From positions 18,710,437-18,774,436 of the forward strand of contig CM055906.1 of the NCBI GenBank assembly GCA_029582155.1: DNA of 64,000 nucleotides. Reading direction: 5' to 3'. The notes under the pieces were generated by a model that was not told the origin of the DNA, did not search any database, and saw only the letters and a list, made by a program, of their open reading frames with translations. This DNA is from Panopea generosa (Eukaryota > Mollusca > Bivalvia > Adapedonta > Hiatellidae). The position numbers and the translations under genes were made by a program. Positions 35,218 to 46,903 of this stretch are shown here, piece after piece. How positions within the stretch are numbered: the stretch's first letter is position 1; each line of letters begins with the position of its first letter.

Positions 35218-36325
35218 GTTGAATTCCAAAGAAATCTCCAACTTAACTTCCATACAAACATGTCAGAGAGTTGGTCAACAAAGCTTCAACATCGTAATAT
35301 TTTCCAACAGGTTGTAGGTACAGGTTTTGGTTCTTTTTATAATCTACGAAAGCAAAATGTGTGAGTATATTTCCGAACGTCCACTCAACTATTACTCGAA
35401 CCGATGACATCCGTTTATTGAACAGAGCCTCGTCAGGTGATATAGCTGCGCCTCTGAATGGGGCCAAACGATGCGTGCGCAAAGGGTATGCTTGATCACC
35501 ATACAAACAAAAAATTGTACCGTCTTGCATGGTCTCATTGTGCATTAACTCATCCATCAATCCACTTTCTCGAAGCATACCGGAATCATGCTTTTTTCCT
35601 TTCATAGGCCCAAACACATCAAACTATTTGGCGTAGACACATACTGAAATCTAAATCCATGCACCCGTTTATGCCTGTTGTAAACTATACGTAGATTATG
35701 TGACGACCTACATATAGGACAGACAGTTCCTTCAATAAACCTCCAGCAGTTAGCAAGAGGTGCACTTGATTTGTAATTGCTTGTGCAAACATATCCAGAT
35801 GTGGGCGTTTGAACCACTGCTGGTTTAAGGTATGGAGCAGTCGAGAACGTCGTCCATGGATGAAGTCAAGTTTGCTGTTAAAAATCAACGACAATTCAGG
35901 TATTGGCCTACCGAAAAAATGAGCTAAATCCCTTAGTCTGTTTGGATATGCTAGTCTCTTGGACAAAATACAGAGAGTTTTTTCACCGCTAACAGCACAC
36001 ATATTTTTTCACGGTTAATTTGTCGGGAATGTTCAGCTCTGTCCTGAGCACAGGTATGTCATTTGTTTAAATCTAAACAACGACCTACATTGCACATCAG
36101 AGTATGAAAGAACATCAAAGCATTTCTTATATACATCTGTATCGTTTGCGTAAGTTAACAGCAACAAATCTTCATCATCCAATATCCCGCATAATTCAGT
36201 ATGTCTGCCATTTTGATACACGGAATTGGACACCTCTTTAAGAAAAAAGGACAAGTATCGCACTCGTTTCGAAGAAAATTGTTGACGAACTTGCGCGTCA
36301 TACATAAAACATGACGTTGACATTT
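35218..36325 (-). pseudogene. Harbinger transposase (DDE_Tnp_4), frameshifted
   Basis: Four overlapping minus-strand frames together cover most of a HARBI1-like nuclease. In order they are an N-terminal part with LLLTYANDTDVYKKC (36033-36323), then LAYPNRLRDLAHFFGRPIPE and LNQQWFKRPHLDMFA (35685-36002), LANCWRFIEGT with YNRHKRVHGFRFQ (35602-35817), and FGPMKGKKHDSGML, FCLYGDQAYPL, MSSVRVIVEWTFG (35243-35617). The catalytic triad would be D of the DGT motif, D of GDxxY and E of VEWxFG. Here the first is Glu (GAA at 35731-35733), while the other two are intact. Shifts occur near 36010, 35770 and 35620. DDE_Tnp_4 proteins of about 350 residues fit this length. The product would cut and rejoin the element ends in the nucleus; this copy cannot. 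Confidence 0.92.
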
Positions 36326-36856
36326 ACCCGTACAAGTACGTGTAGATATATTTCGAAACCAAAAAAATCAGAATACGTTTACCTGTACGCGTACTTGTAG
36401 CCACTCGTACCATTACACGTACAAGTATCAAATCGAAACCTCTCTAATATGTTAATTTTTGGTAACAAGCAGTCAGTCTAAAATGAAACTCATCAATATA
36501 TTAAGACGCATCTAATTAACAAAGTTCTGTTGTTATATAGTGAGATTATGTTTCATATTCATTGTTGATATGATTCTTTTCTTGATAATCATGGTGACAT
36601 AAAGGCCCAATAGGCTGTGTGTCATATACGTTTGTCCATTGTATATGTGTATAATATAATGAATGTATACGCATGCCACACTAATACACAATATCTTATA
36701 TTATAATTTAGACTTTAGTTGTGAAATATCATAGTTTTTATGCTGTCTGCATTTGTCAGAATATCAAACGTTCGAGAAAATATGACTTCACGTGTAATGA
36801 TAATTACTTATGAAGTGTTGTTTGACCATTTGTGTATGCGGGCTCACAATGTTTTG

Positions 36857-36880
36857 TATATATATATATATATATATATG
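36857..36880. repeat. (TA)n microsatellite
   Basis: About 12 TA units lie between two near-identical flanks, ggctcacaatgt and ggttcacaatgt. Confidence 0.9.
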
Positions 36881-37225
36881 GGTTCACAATGTACGTTAGA
36901 GATATATGGGGAAGGATCAGAAAGTTTGCAGACTTCTTCAATAACTTGTTTTTTTACCATTATATGCTTAATAATAATAATGGGTAATTTATGTGGGAGT
37001 GGCATGCACAATACACACTATTCCAACAAACAAATGTCTGTAATGCCGTATTTCCTCACTATCGAAGATATGATTCAGGCATGTTATATAATCAAGATGA
37101 TTTTCATTAACATTTGATGGTATTTTTTAACTCAATAAATTAACGGTTACGAACAGAACAAAATACGGTCCAATGTTAAACACAGTAAATATCAGTTTTC
37201 TGTGGTTAGACATGCGTTAACCCTT

Positions 37226-37442
37226 TTACAAAATAAAACCTTCATGTGCAGAAACAGCCACACTGTCAGTAATGGAAACATCAAATTTATAAATGTGAAA
37301 TGAGCCCGTTACACCTGCATATTTTAAATATATTAAATTACTATAGCAAAGTACTAATTTATCATCAAATTTCAACAGTTCAACTGTTTTGTGCATTGAT
37401 GCAATAGAGCGAGGTAATAGAAGTTTATTGTTTGTAATGTCT
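37226..37442 (-). pseudogene. Possible decayed exon, family X, copy 2
   Basis: On the minus strand an acceptor-like ggcattttag ends at 37441. The frame reads DITNNKLLLPRSIASMHKTV, then ELLKFDDKLVLCYSN, with no stop until TAA at about 37226. This copy has the longest open frame of the three (119 codons including sequence upstream of the putative acceptor). The C-terminal SAHEGFIL corresponds at DNA level to a disrupted stretch in copy 1. It has no known domain. Confidence 0.4.
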
Positions 37443-37619
37443 AAAATGCCGGATTTATGAATAACATAACTGATAAAGTGGGTAAAAAAAGCCTTTTTCA
37501 TGTTCAGTTGCATAAATAGGGTATAAAATCGACAAAGGAAATGCATATTACATGCGATGAAGGAGATAGCATAATTTATTGCCATATATTAATTTTTTAT
37601 AAGCTGCAAGTAATTAAGT

Positions 37620-37960
37620 CGTAGATTGTCTCAGCAGATAACACCACCTAACATATCATGTTTATTGTTAACGATCGAGAATGCTGTATAACAGCGTTAA
37701 CCATGGTTCACAGGAGCATTACATTGTTGTAGAACACAAATTGTCTTAATCTTAAAAAAGCTCGACAGCAATGTAATGTTAGCTAAAATGTTTATAGTGT
37801 AGATTACCATTGACATAGTGTAGCCAAATATTCTACAAGTATCGCAGTGTAAAACGTTATCATGTTTCTTTTCTTTCTTGATCGATTTTAATATGTTTGT
37901 TTTTAATTGTTTATGTAAGAGACCTATATTGACAATTTATGTTTTGTTTAAACCACATGA
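37620..37960. repeat. Diverged duplicate of 53340-53730
   Basis: Pieces shared in order: agattgtc, gcagataacaccacctaaca against ggtagataacaggtagcata, gttaacgatcga, and ttatcgtttgtttttaattgtttat-like ends. It lies on the upstream side (minus-strand sense) of the family X exon in both places. Confidence 0.5.
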
Positions 37961-38259
37961 ATAAAATACACTTACATTTTAGTTTAATATAATTGAAAGC
38001 GTAAAACAAGTTTGTCAATTGTTACATGCTCAAGAGGAACAATATGTACACACAGCCAAAGAAAGGGAATACCTATGATTAGATATATTTACACACAAAT
38101 CAAACATAAAAACTTTATGACAGATAAATCATATGATCAAATTTATAGGATTTTATATCAACATTGTAATTTACCTTCATATTGTCATGTAATTAATTGC
38201 ACTTTATAATTTACACTGATACTATAACAAACTATAGGAGGCGCTACATTCAAAAGATA

Positions 38260-38590
38260 AGACCACCATAGCTGATTGATTGATTGTTCGAATATTTAGC
38301 ATCTTTTGTTTTTGCCAAAGAGGGCTAACAGACGATCAGTTAACATAACCACTCTTTCCTGGGATCCTAAAAGGTTAACCAGTACTAAAGCACACCCCAT
38401 CTCCGCAAGTAACTGATAACTTTCCCATTTGAATCAACGGTAAGAGACAAACAACAATGAGATGCAATGTGATATATCAATCATCACGGATAACGCTGCC
38501 CGGCGGGGATTCAAACTCACGACCCCTGGAATAATAGCTAGACGCGCTGCCGACTGAGTTAATCGGGCCCGGCTCAGCCGAAGCAGGAAG
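38260..38590 (-). mobile_element. tRNA-derived SINE, family D, near full length
   Basis: On the minus strand: head gggcccgattaactcagtcg and gcagcgcgtctagctattat, B box gagtttgaatccccg. The body has gggaaagttatcagttactt and gcggagatggggtg, then gtactggttaaccttttagg and atcccaggaaagag. The end is ctgttagccctctttggcaa then gatgctaaatattcg and (AATC)n. The 51620-51900 copy shares the body and the AATC-rich end. Length is about 330 bp. Confidence 0.88.
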
Positions 38591-38594
38591 ATCA

Positions 38595-39990
38595 ATATAA
38601 TTTAGTGATAATACTAATGCAATTAAAACAAATTAACGTGTACCGTAAGCTATAGCTTTTTTCATTTACGCAATGTATTTCGAGTTGGTTTTATATAGGT
38701 TATTTTTGTTGAATATTTTGTCCATGTTGGAAGAAAATGAATAATTTTAAGCATAAATCAATTGTATTTATAAGGAACAGAATGTTAAAGGAAATATAAT
38801 TCTACCGATGACTAAAAAGCAATTTTCAATGGTGTTACTCAGACCATTTACTTATCGTTTCTTTTAAGTTCGAATAATGAAATGTCACTTTTGTCGTCAA
38901 TTTAATAAATATCTACTTAAATGGATAAATCGTGTGTAACAGTTTCCGTTGATTGATCTACTGGGTTTGATCGATGAAATGTCACTTTGAGTTGATTGAT
39001 CATGGTATATTTTCCAAGAAAATAGATTGCTTAAATCAGAAACTCTTGATGTTGTCTTGCAATACTCTGGAGTCATTCTCTGTGTAATGGTTTTAATGAA
39101 CTATAAGAAAGTTACATGGATTTAGAACCAGGTCATGTTTTATCGCATACTTATCGCTTGCTTAGTTACATGTATCCAATTTCATATATTTGTTTAAATT
39201 GGTATACTCATTAAATTTTTTTTTTGGAGGAAACATCAGGTTATTTTGTTTTTGCACAAACCTTAACAGCTTGTGCGTATGTTATATACGTTCGCACGTG
39301 AGCTAGAGAACTATCTCGTTAAACTAAATAAAGAATCGGCATTATCATTTACATAAAATAATAACAATCGATACCCTAAAACACGAGCATTTAAATATTT
39401 TATATCTGAAAAAGAAGACTGAATAAATAGCTTCTGAATACAACACGTTCGAATGCCATCAAAATATCAAAAAACACCATACAATATTTATATCGATTAG
39501 TTCGATAACTGTGGAATGTCCAAGTATATAAAGCAGATTGATTTTTGTATAAAAATGTATTCGCATTCGTATAAAAAATTGTTTGCATTTAAATAAATGC
39601 AAATGTACTTAAATGTTAAACGTTTTATAACTTTACCTACACAACTTATAGGTGATTTTTTCAGCTATTTTATATTGTAGTGGTCCAATTTATGCCATTA
39701 TTAACATTGATACCTATATGTATTGAATGAGAGTAATAAACACGTTTTAACAATATCAATATATGTATTCTATAAAAATCCTCCTTCATACGCTCACTCA
39801 TCGCCTTCAATTTTATTTTTAAACATTTTATTTATTGGACCTAACAATAAAAAAGAAAAACTCTGCGGACTCGGTCACATACAAAGCAGAAATAATAATA
39901 ACAATTATAATAATATTAATAATGATTATGATAATAATATCGTAAATTATTAATGGTGTTATTTTTATGGTCTGCTTACTTTTGTTATTT
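38595..39990. other. No gene recognised
   Basis: AT-rich. A short internal repeat (gaaatgtcacttt at about 38879 and 38975) and an AAT-rich tract at 39890-39950 are the only structures. A lysine/asparagine-rich frame at 39723-39953 is a by-product of that tract. Confidence 0.4.
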
Positions 39991-40000
39991 ATTTTGATTT

Positions 40001-41236
40001 ATTTGAATATATACACTATATGTAATTGATATTATTACACATGTGTGCCTTGCTTCTGAAGATTTAATGAATAAAACTTTTATGGCACATGTGTGTCGTT
40101 CTGATAATGAATAATGATAACCATGTTTTAAGACACATATGTGCTTTACATATATTGCATAATAATAACTGTTCACAATGTGACCAATTCAATGCATCCT
40201 TAGTTCAGTTGTTTTTTCAAACCCTTGGCAAGATTTATAAATAATAGCTATGAAAATCATAGCGTGTTTTATAATTCGAGCTAAGATCAGCATGTATTGT
40301 ATAATCAGGTCTTATCGCAAGCCTCCATACACATACGCAATAAGCTTTGTTGGAAGCATAACCGAAATGCTCGTCGATGTTTGGTCAGTAACTGGGTCAG
40401 TGGAGGTCCTTTGTCTTTGTTATTACTCTAGACACTCTCGGACCGCACAGGTCTAATCGCAATACTCTTCACACATATGCAATTAGCTTTGTTGGCAGCA
40501 TGACCGATGAGCTCGTCGCTGATTGGCGTGTTTCATAATTCGAGCTAAGATCAGCGTGTATTGTATAATCAGGTCTTATCGCAAGCCTCCATACACATAC
40601 GCAATAAGCTTTGTTGGAAGCATAACCGATTTGCTCGTCGATGTTTGGTCAGTAACTGGGTCAGTGGAGGTCCTTTGTCTTTGTTATTACTCTAGACACT
40701 CTCGGACCGCACAGGTCTTATCGCAATACTCTTCACACATATGCAATTAGCTTTGTTGGCAGCATGACCGATGAGCTCGTCGCTGATTGGTCAACTACCG
40801 GGTCAGTGGAGATCCTTTGTCTCAGTTATTATATCGACACTCTCGGATCGCACATAGTTATATCGTTACCCACCACCACCCCCTGCTCCACACAGATCAG
40901 GTATATGGTCCATAATAGTGTTGTAGATATTTAAGATATATTTTTGAGTGGCGTATTCTATCGAACCCTTCACATTTCTTTTCTTTTTTATGTATTATTT
41001 GAATATTTGCAATATATGTTAGTGATATTATGGCACATGTGTGCCTTGCTTCTGAAGATGTAATGTATAAAATGTTTTATGGCACATGTGTGTCGTTATA
41101 ATAATGAATAATGATAACCATGTTTTATGACACATATGTGCTTTACATATATTGCATAATAATAACTGGTCACAATGTGATCCATTCAATGCATCCTTAG
41201 TTCAATTGTTTTTTCAAATCTTTGGCAAGATTTTTA
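40001..41236. mobile_element. Composite element: 240-bp direct repeats around a 264-bp tandem core
   Basis: Two direct repeats, 40001-40237 and 40997-41236, are offset by 996 bp and nearly identical. They share ggcacatgtgtgccttgctt-like sequence, aatgaataatgataaccatg and caatgcatccttagttca. Between them lie two copies of a 264-bp unit starting at 40262 and 40526, plus a partial third to about 40860. Each unit contains two related halves (caataagctttgttggaagc with accgaaatgctcgtcgatgt, and caattagctttgttggcagc with accgatgagctcgtcgctga). The layout resembles tandem-core non-autonomous elements of bivalves ('pearl'-type) or a solo-LTR-like structure. No protein is encoded; two similar frames (40250-40456, 40523-40750) are simply the duplicated core. 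Confidence 0.85.
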
Positions 41237-41239
41237 GAT

Positions 41240-42205
41240 TTTATTATACCGAACAAAATGTTTACTATTAAATAGAATAGAATAAGACTCATTAATTCAT
41301 ATATAATCCTTAAGGATATTTACAACAAAACAAACATTACAATTCGATAATATTCATCTTTAAGTGATATAAAAAGAAATTAAAGCAGCGCGTCCGGATT
41401 CTTGGGTTAACATTACACTTGTTTTGTTTACAACCTTTACGTATAATACTGTATAAGGTCGTGCGATATCTATTGACCTATATAAATACAAAAAAATACA
41501 GCATGCAATTAGTTCGAAGATCATCTCAACAGATTACACTTAGCTTATGTATTGTATAGAATACGAGTCACGTTATTATCAAAGATATTTACAGTTCTAT
41601 TACCGTTATAAATCTTAAGGGAATGTCAAGTTTGTCAACTCGTAGCAAAGTCAGCTTGGTCACTTTGGTCATTCTGGTCGACAAATGTATCTATATTACC
41701 GTCACCAAAATAGTTCAATAGCGAGTTCCCATTCCTTTATGCTTTTATAATTTTACGAGGACAGTGTGTCCGTTTAAACACTAAGTTTTATCGCCGGCAT
41801 GAAAACTCATTTATGCGGTTTATTCATTTTAGCCCAAAAGATCAACTGAAATCACTACATTTTTCATTTTAAATCCACAGAGGTATTAAAAGCATGTCCT
41901 CCTCATGCTATGACGTCACTAAAGTGTACAATGTGACAATTTGCAGATATCTTAAAGTTATAGAATTACTTAAAAATAAAACAAACCGTCTTATATTTTA
42001 AACTGCACAATTATATGACATTATCGGCCAATCCTTCATACGTTACAATTCCATTGTAAATAAACATCTACAGACGATATGGCGTTTGAGTGGAAAGAAT
42101 ATAAGGACAATAGGGTAAGTGAATAAAAACCGTGATGTATCACATATATAAAAAAATTTTACAGTCAGTAGTCAATTGTCACCATATTGCAGTTGTCAAT
42201 TATTT
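41240..42205. other. No gene recognised
   Basis: AT-rich; no supported frame, SINE or tandem repeat. Confidence 0.35.
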
Positions 42206-42207
42206 AT

Positions 42208-42545
42208 TTGACCAACTAAATCATTAATTAAATACCTTTACATACATGGTAAATATCACTCACACTTGTTTTGACAAATTACTTAACGAAACACCTTTTC
42301 ATACATGGTAAATATCACTCACAATTGTTTTGGTTTAAACATATTTATTCATAAATTATGTACAGCATATTCCACAACATATTTAGTAAAAGGATTTAAA
42401 AGGAAGAAAATATTTCTTATATAGTTTCTCTCCTCACACTTGTTTTGACAAATTACTTAACGAAATACCTTTTTACATACATGGTAAATATCACTCACAC
42501 TTGTTTTGATAAATTACTTAACGAAATACCTTTACATACATATTC
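42208..42545. repeat. 60-bp tandem repeat interrupted by about 100 bp
   Basis: tacatggtaaatatcactca occurs at about 42243, 42302 and 42479. Each is followed by cacttgttttgacaaattac and ttaacgaaatacctttt, giving a 59-60-bp unit. The run is broken at 42331-42432 by ggtttaaacatatttattca and unrelated sequence, after which the array resumes mid-unit at ctcacacttgttttg. Confidence 0.85.
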
Positions 42546-42549
42546 TAAA

Positions 42550-44240
42550 ACTGTCGTAGATATCCTCGAAGAGCGAATTTACTAGGATTTTTCGAAATTT
42601 TAAAATTGTTAAAACAAATGTTTTCATTATAGTATGTTGTATATACTTCTATACCCAGTTTTAGCCAAAAGGATACATATTTAAACATGCCAATGATGAT
42701 ATATTGAACAGGGATTTTCTAGCTTGGGCTACGCGCGTAGGTTAGACTAAAATATATTTGCTGCTTTGAATAGCAACATTTTTTTGACGTTTTAAATGAG
42801 CCACATGATTTCATTTCGATTTCAATTTCATCCGTTATACAGATTTACACGTTGTAAAAATTGTTTAATCTTAGAAAGAGTTCGAATGACGATGTGAAGG
42901 TCGTCAAACAGTATTTCAGTGCTGTCTATTTTTAGAAGGTTAATTTCGTTTCAAGTTTACCACTCCGATTTAAATATTGATTTGTCACGCCGTGTTGGAT
43001 TTGGCCTACTAAAACTATATAACTTATAAATGATATTGAGATACTTTTTATACATTTCAAAAATAATTCGATTTTAAAAGACATTGATAGCGTTTGTTTA
43101 CCTGATGTACTCCTTTTAACGGCATGTCTAGCTTCGGATACGTTAAACGGTAAAAAACATGTTATCCAGATATTACAATAAGATATGATGAATCTTGGAC
43201 TTGTTGCTACTGCGCTTATGTGGCTCTAAAATGTATCCGGTGTTTCTTTATCCTTTCTGTAAATAAGATACGAATAAAATAATCGATTAAAATTGTGTAC
43301 GCCTACGTCCATGCATTTCAGACAAAATAGACGAATAATTCCATATTCCTGTTATTTTAGCTGGTGGATCATATGAACTGTAAATATTGAATAATAGATA
43401 ATAACAGACTGTATTTATATTATTGTATGGCTGAGAGAGCTGTGTTTCCGCTAATGACAATACTGTCTTAGTAAAACAACAATGCTTGCATAGATAAGAT
43501 TGTTTTCAACCACAGTTCTATTTAAGATTTGTTCATAGTATAATGGTTATACCTATTACTGCGAGTCTAAAACTTTGTCAACTATGTAAATAATGGTATC
43601 ATTAATAAATAAAAATAAAGTCACTTAGGTGTGCAGAGTAATAAACAGTTGCCGGTACGAAATGTAAACAAATGCCGACGATAACGGTAGTTGGAGCTTT
43701 GCGCATGTGTGGGGTATTGTTATTATACGGACATTCGCGGAAATAGGTATATTGCGGTATTAGGTATATCGCGGTATTAAGTATACAAGGGATATATTAT
43801 ACAAATGTACAATTCATATTCATACTAATAAGAAAATAAGTGACTGCCTTTAAACTGAGATTGAGAAAACGATAGTTGATATAAGTGTGGTTTAGCCATT
43901 TAGAATTATATACTTATACCCGTTATATTTGAGCAAAAATAAACGCCATATCTTACTCATTCTTATGGTTGATTTTTATTCACTTTAAAATACAACTTTT
44001 CATTACATAATTAAAAACGAATTTGCATATTGAGTTTTAGTAAATGACTGATAAACCTTATAAGGCAGGGTAAATTAAGGGTATATATATTACGTTTGAT
44101 TGTATGTTTGCACGACATGATCAACCATTCCAGGTAGATAAACTATACTAACGACATTACTGTACTCACTTAAAACATTAAACATTTAAAAGGGATAAAG
44201 ATAAAATAATCTGAATACATTTCGGTAATTTATATTTTAA
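42550..44240. other. No gene recognised
   Basis: AT-rich. A short direct repeat (tattgcggtatta and tatcgcggtatta) lies near 43750-43785. Confidence 0.35.
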
Positions 44241-44244
44241 ATTT

Positions 44245-44720
44245 GTAAAATGTTATAAAACCTAAAGCAATTAATGCAATTAATACAGTTAAAACAGGAA
44301 CGCTACCACTAAGAGTAGAAACAGGACGATATGTTGGTGAACCACGAGAGCAAAGACTCTGTACACTTTGTAATCTACTTCAGATTAAAGATGAAAAACA
44401 TTTTTTAATCCAATGTACATTTTACAACGATATTAGAGCAGACATTTTCAATGAACAATTTTCAAATATGCAGTTTAATGGTATGGATAGTATTGTTAAA
44501 TGTGTTTATCTTGTCACACACGTTCCCAGAAAAGTAGCTAAATATATGATTAAGGACTATCCAAACAGCCGTAATTAATATGTTGTTATGTAATTACCTT
44601 GTACATGTTATTTAATTTTATGATTATGTTTAATTACAAACATAATTCCATTTGAAATAATATAATTATTTATTTTTATAGGTGACTTATAGGTCCATTG
44701 GGCCGGATGTGTTGTTAAAT
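44245..44720 (+). pseudogene. LINE 3' end: C-terminal RT tail plus 3' UTR
   Basis: An open frame without its own ATG ends at TAA 44578. It reads TGTLPLRVETGRYVG, then RLCTLCNLLQIKDEKHFLIQ and C..YNDIRADIFNE. This is the zinc-knuckle-like C-terminal tail (CxxC...HFLxxC) of CR1/jockey-type LINE ORF2 proteins that are common in bivalves. The frame stays open for at least 105 codons. Downstream, ggtgacttataggtccattg followed by ggccggatgtg is a LINE-like 3' UTR, ending about 44720 in AT-rich sequence. The endonuclease and most of the RT are absent, as in an ordinary 5'-truncated insertion. Confidence 0.85.
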
Positions 44721-44724
44721 TTAT

Positions 44725-45660
44725 ATATATGCATATCAAGTTACATGTACACATGTCACTATAGTTAAATATTTACTTACTTACATAAGTAATGGATTTA
44801 ACTAAGATTGTCCAATTATTACAGTTGATTGGTATATTTGCTTGACATAATGGTGTTAAAACGCCGTTAAAAGACAATAACGTTTTGTAATATGTTAATA
44901 TAGAATCAAAAAAATGAGTTCCGAATTTTGCAAAGTTTAGTGCAAATAATCGACTGTCACATACAAATTGTATCAGTACTTACGGGACAAGAATATGTTT
45001 CATTTTTTTCGCATTTCTAAAAGGGTATAATCTTGGAGTTGGACACTTTGGTGTAGTGTTGAAAAGTGTAATAATGATTGTTGACCAGTCCAGTATGACC
45101 AGGATTTCATTTCACGTCAATCATAAGTATAGACGAAATTCACTAATCAATATAATAATGTGAGATAATTGACCCCAAGATAGTCTCGTTAAAAGTAGTT
45201 ACGTTCAGTTAAGATCAGTTAACTAAATAAACTAAATTGTCTAAATAAGTATACGTTGTGACACTAATGCAAACCAATTGAATGGAGTAAGTCACGCAAT
45301 GACTATGTTGAACTGTGCTACTTTGCATATTCCGTTGATGCATTAGACTAATTACATGCCTCATAAAGTACAACAGACCATTTTTGCTCTCTAGTTAAAT
45401 CTTGCTTTATCTTATTATCGCTGTGTTCTAAACTATTTGAGATTTTACAATAAGAACAGGTTTTTGTTAACTTAAATTCATAATAGCACAAAAGCATGTA
45501 ATTACAGTCGATTTCATGTTTTATAATATCTATATAGACTGCTATCTTTATTGATCTATCAAGCCATATTTATAAATGATGTTAAAACATTTATATTGGT
45601 AAGTTTAATATACGTTTACTGCATGCTATTTTCGTGAGCAGAAAACTGCCTTTAGTCTCA
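44725..45660. other. No gene recognised
   Basis: AT-rich; nothing supported. Confidence 0.35.
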
Positions 45661-45667
45661 TGCATCC

Positions 45668-46166
45668 TTTAAAGCAACACATCCACGTTTGAACTTTTAA
45701 AAAAAAAATTAATTGAGTTATGAGCACATTTCCCATACAAACATATGATCAAGTAGCTGTATATGAGCATATAAACACAATCCGGAACAAAGTGATGCCC
45801 AAATTATAATGCGTGACTACCACTTTATAAAACAAGCGTGTAACTCACCCAAGTCAAAAAAAATATGTCAAAATGACTTTCAAGGCAGGTAAAGTACACT
45901 ACGCACTAAAACATGAAGTTTTTTAATACGACTCGCATAATTCAATTTGAAGCCAAGTTGGAATCCCCGGCAATTTAAAAATAATTTATAAAGCGTTTGT
46001 CACGCTTTATAATTTGGACATCTTTTTTTATAATTCTAAAGCGCTCTGGATAGTGTTTGTTAGCACATATACAGCTCACTGACCATATACTTATGTATGG
46101 TAAATGTGCTCACAACTCAACTGAAATTTTTTTAAAAAAAATTGTACGTGGATGTGTTGCTTTAAA
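45668..46166. mobile_element. MITE with very long terminal inverted repeats
   Basis: The left arm starts tttaaagcaacacatccacg and the right end is its complement (cgtggatgtgttgctttaaa). The arms stay complementary for roughly 160-190 bp each, through gagttatgagcacatttccc, gctgtatatgagc and cccaaattataatgcgtgac. Only about 120 bp in the middle are unpaired. TTAA (or TTTAAA) is present at both edges and may be the target duplication, as for piggyBac-type elements, but the TIR start agcaacac is not a classical piggyBac end. No coding capacity. Confidence 0.9.
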
Positions 46167-46399
46167 CAACTAAATCCATTTTTCCTTCGCAATTTATTCG
46201 ATTTGTGCGTGATTCGACAATATTTACATCTGCATACAAACAAAAAATAATTCTTATAATTTCAATGCTGACGATAAAAAGTACATTTTTAGTTTGAGAT
46301 GTGACTCAAGCAAAGTATAAAAACGCAAATTTATATTATATCTTTTATAAAAAACGCATAGGAGTACACAACAGTTAGGAACAAAAAAGTAGTCCGAAC

Positions 46400-46600
46400 T
46401 TTTTTTGGTTTAAACATGTTTTATTTTTATTTATATATCCAGAAATGGGGTTGGGCCACAAGTTCTTCAAACATAAGATTCGGTCCTCCACCTACAGTTA
46501 AACAAATAACATATAGAGTACGGCAGTTGTAAACAAATGAAGGCAAAAAAACAGAATTGTAGTAGTCTGACTTAAGGGGATCTAATCAAAAAATAAAAGT
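46400..46600 (-). mobile_element. Possible LINE 3' tail
   Basis: The complement contains ttgtggcccaaccccatttc, then tggatatataaataaaaata and aaacatgtttaaacc, which resembles the ends of bivalve LINEs. The edge motif ggtttaaacatrttt also starts the insert in the 42.2-kb array. No frame supports it. Confidence 0.3.
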
Positions 46601-46903
46601 CGTTAACAATGGATATGCTTTAAATACAAATAAGAAAATGAGATTTGAATTATTTCGCCATCAGATGTATAAAAGTGGTAATCTGCCTGGGATTTCAGTT
46701 CAAATCCGAATTGAGTATTTTTCCTATCGTCAAATGTCAAACTCGTTTATGCATGCAGCTGTAACTCCGTGGTAAATAGGAAATCTGTTCAAACAATCTG
46801 TTCATTAAGGACTTCACTTTGAGAAATGCAGTGTTTTGCACTTGACAAACAATTAGTAACTCAGTATTAGATGATGTGTTAGGATATTTGCAATGCCATT
46901 GTT

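Larger units (their letters stand above)
33197..36444 (-). mobile_element. PIF/Harbinger DNA transposon with both ends, inactivated
   Basis: Inverted ends begin GAGAGGTTTYGATTTGATAC at 33197 and, inverted, at 36444. They match over about 45 bp with only a few differences (ACTTGTACGTGTAMTGGTACG continues the match). The flanks are TTA and TAA; PIF/Harbinger elements insert at three-base TWA sites, so this fits, although the two flanks are not identical. Inside are a frameshifted minus-strand transposase (35218-36325) and a plus-strand remnant of the second ORF (34820-34985), arranged convergently as usual for the family. Repeated ACAAGTACGTGTA-like motifs lie near the right end (36330-36415). 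The left third holds an unrelated cluster of SINE copies. Confidence 0.9.

Noticed and set aside
36740..37117. 125-codon plus-strand frame
   Set aside because: It runs through a (TA)n microsatellite giving IYIYIYI and has no domain.
40250..40750. Two similar frames that look like paralogous genes
   Set aside because: They are identical only because the 264-bp tandem core is duplicated; the frame has no domain and is not preserved in the third partial copy.
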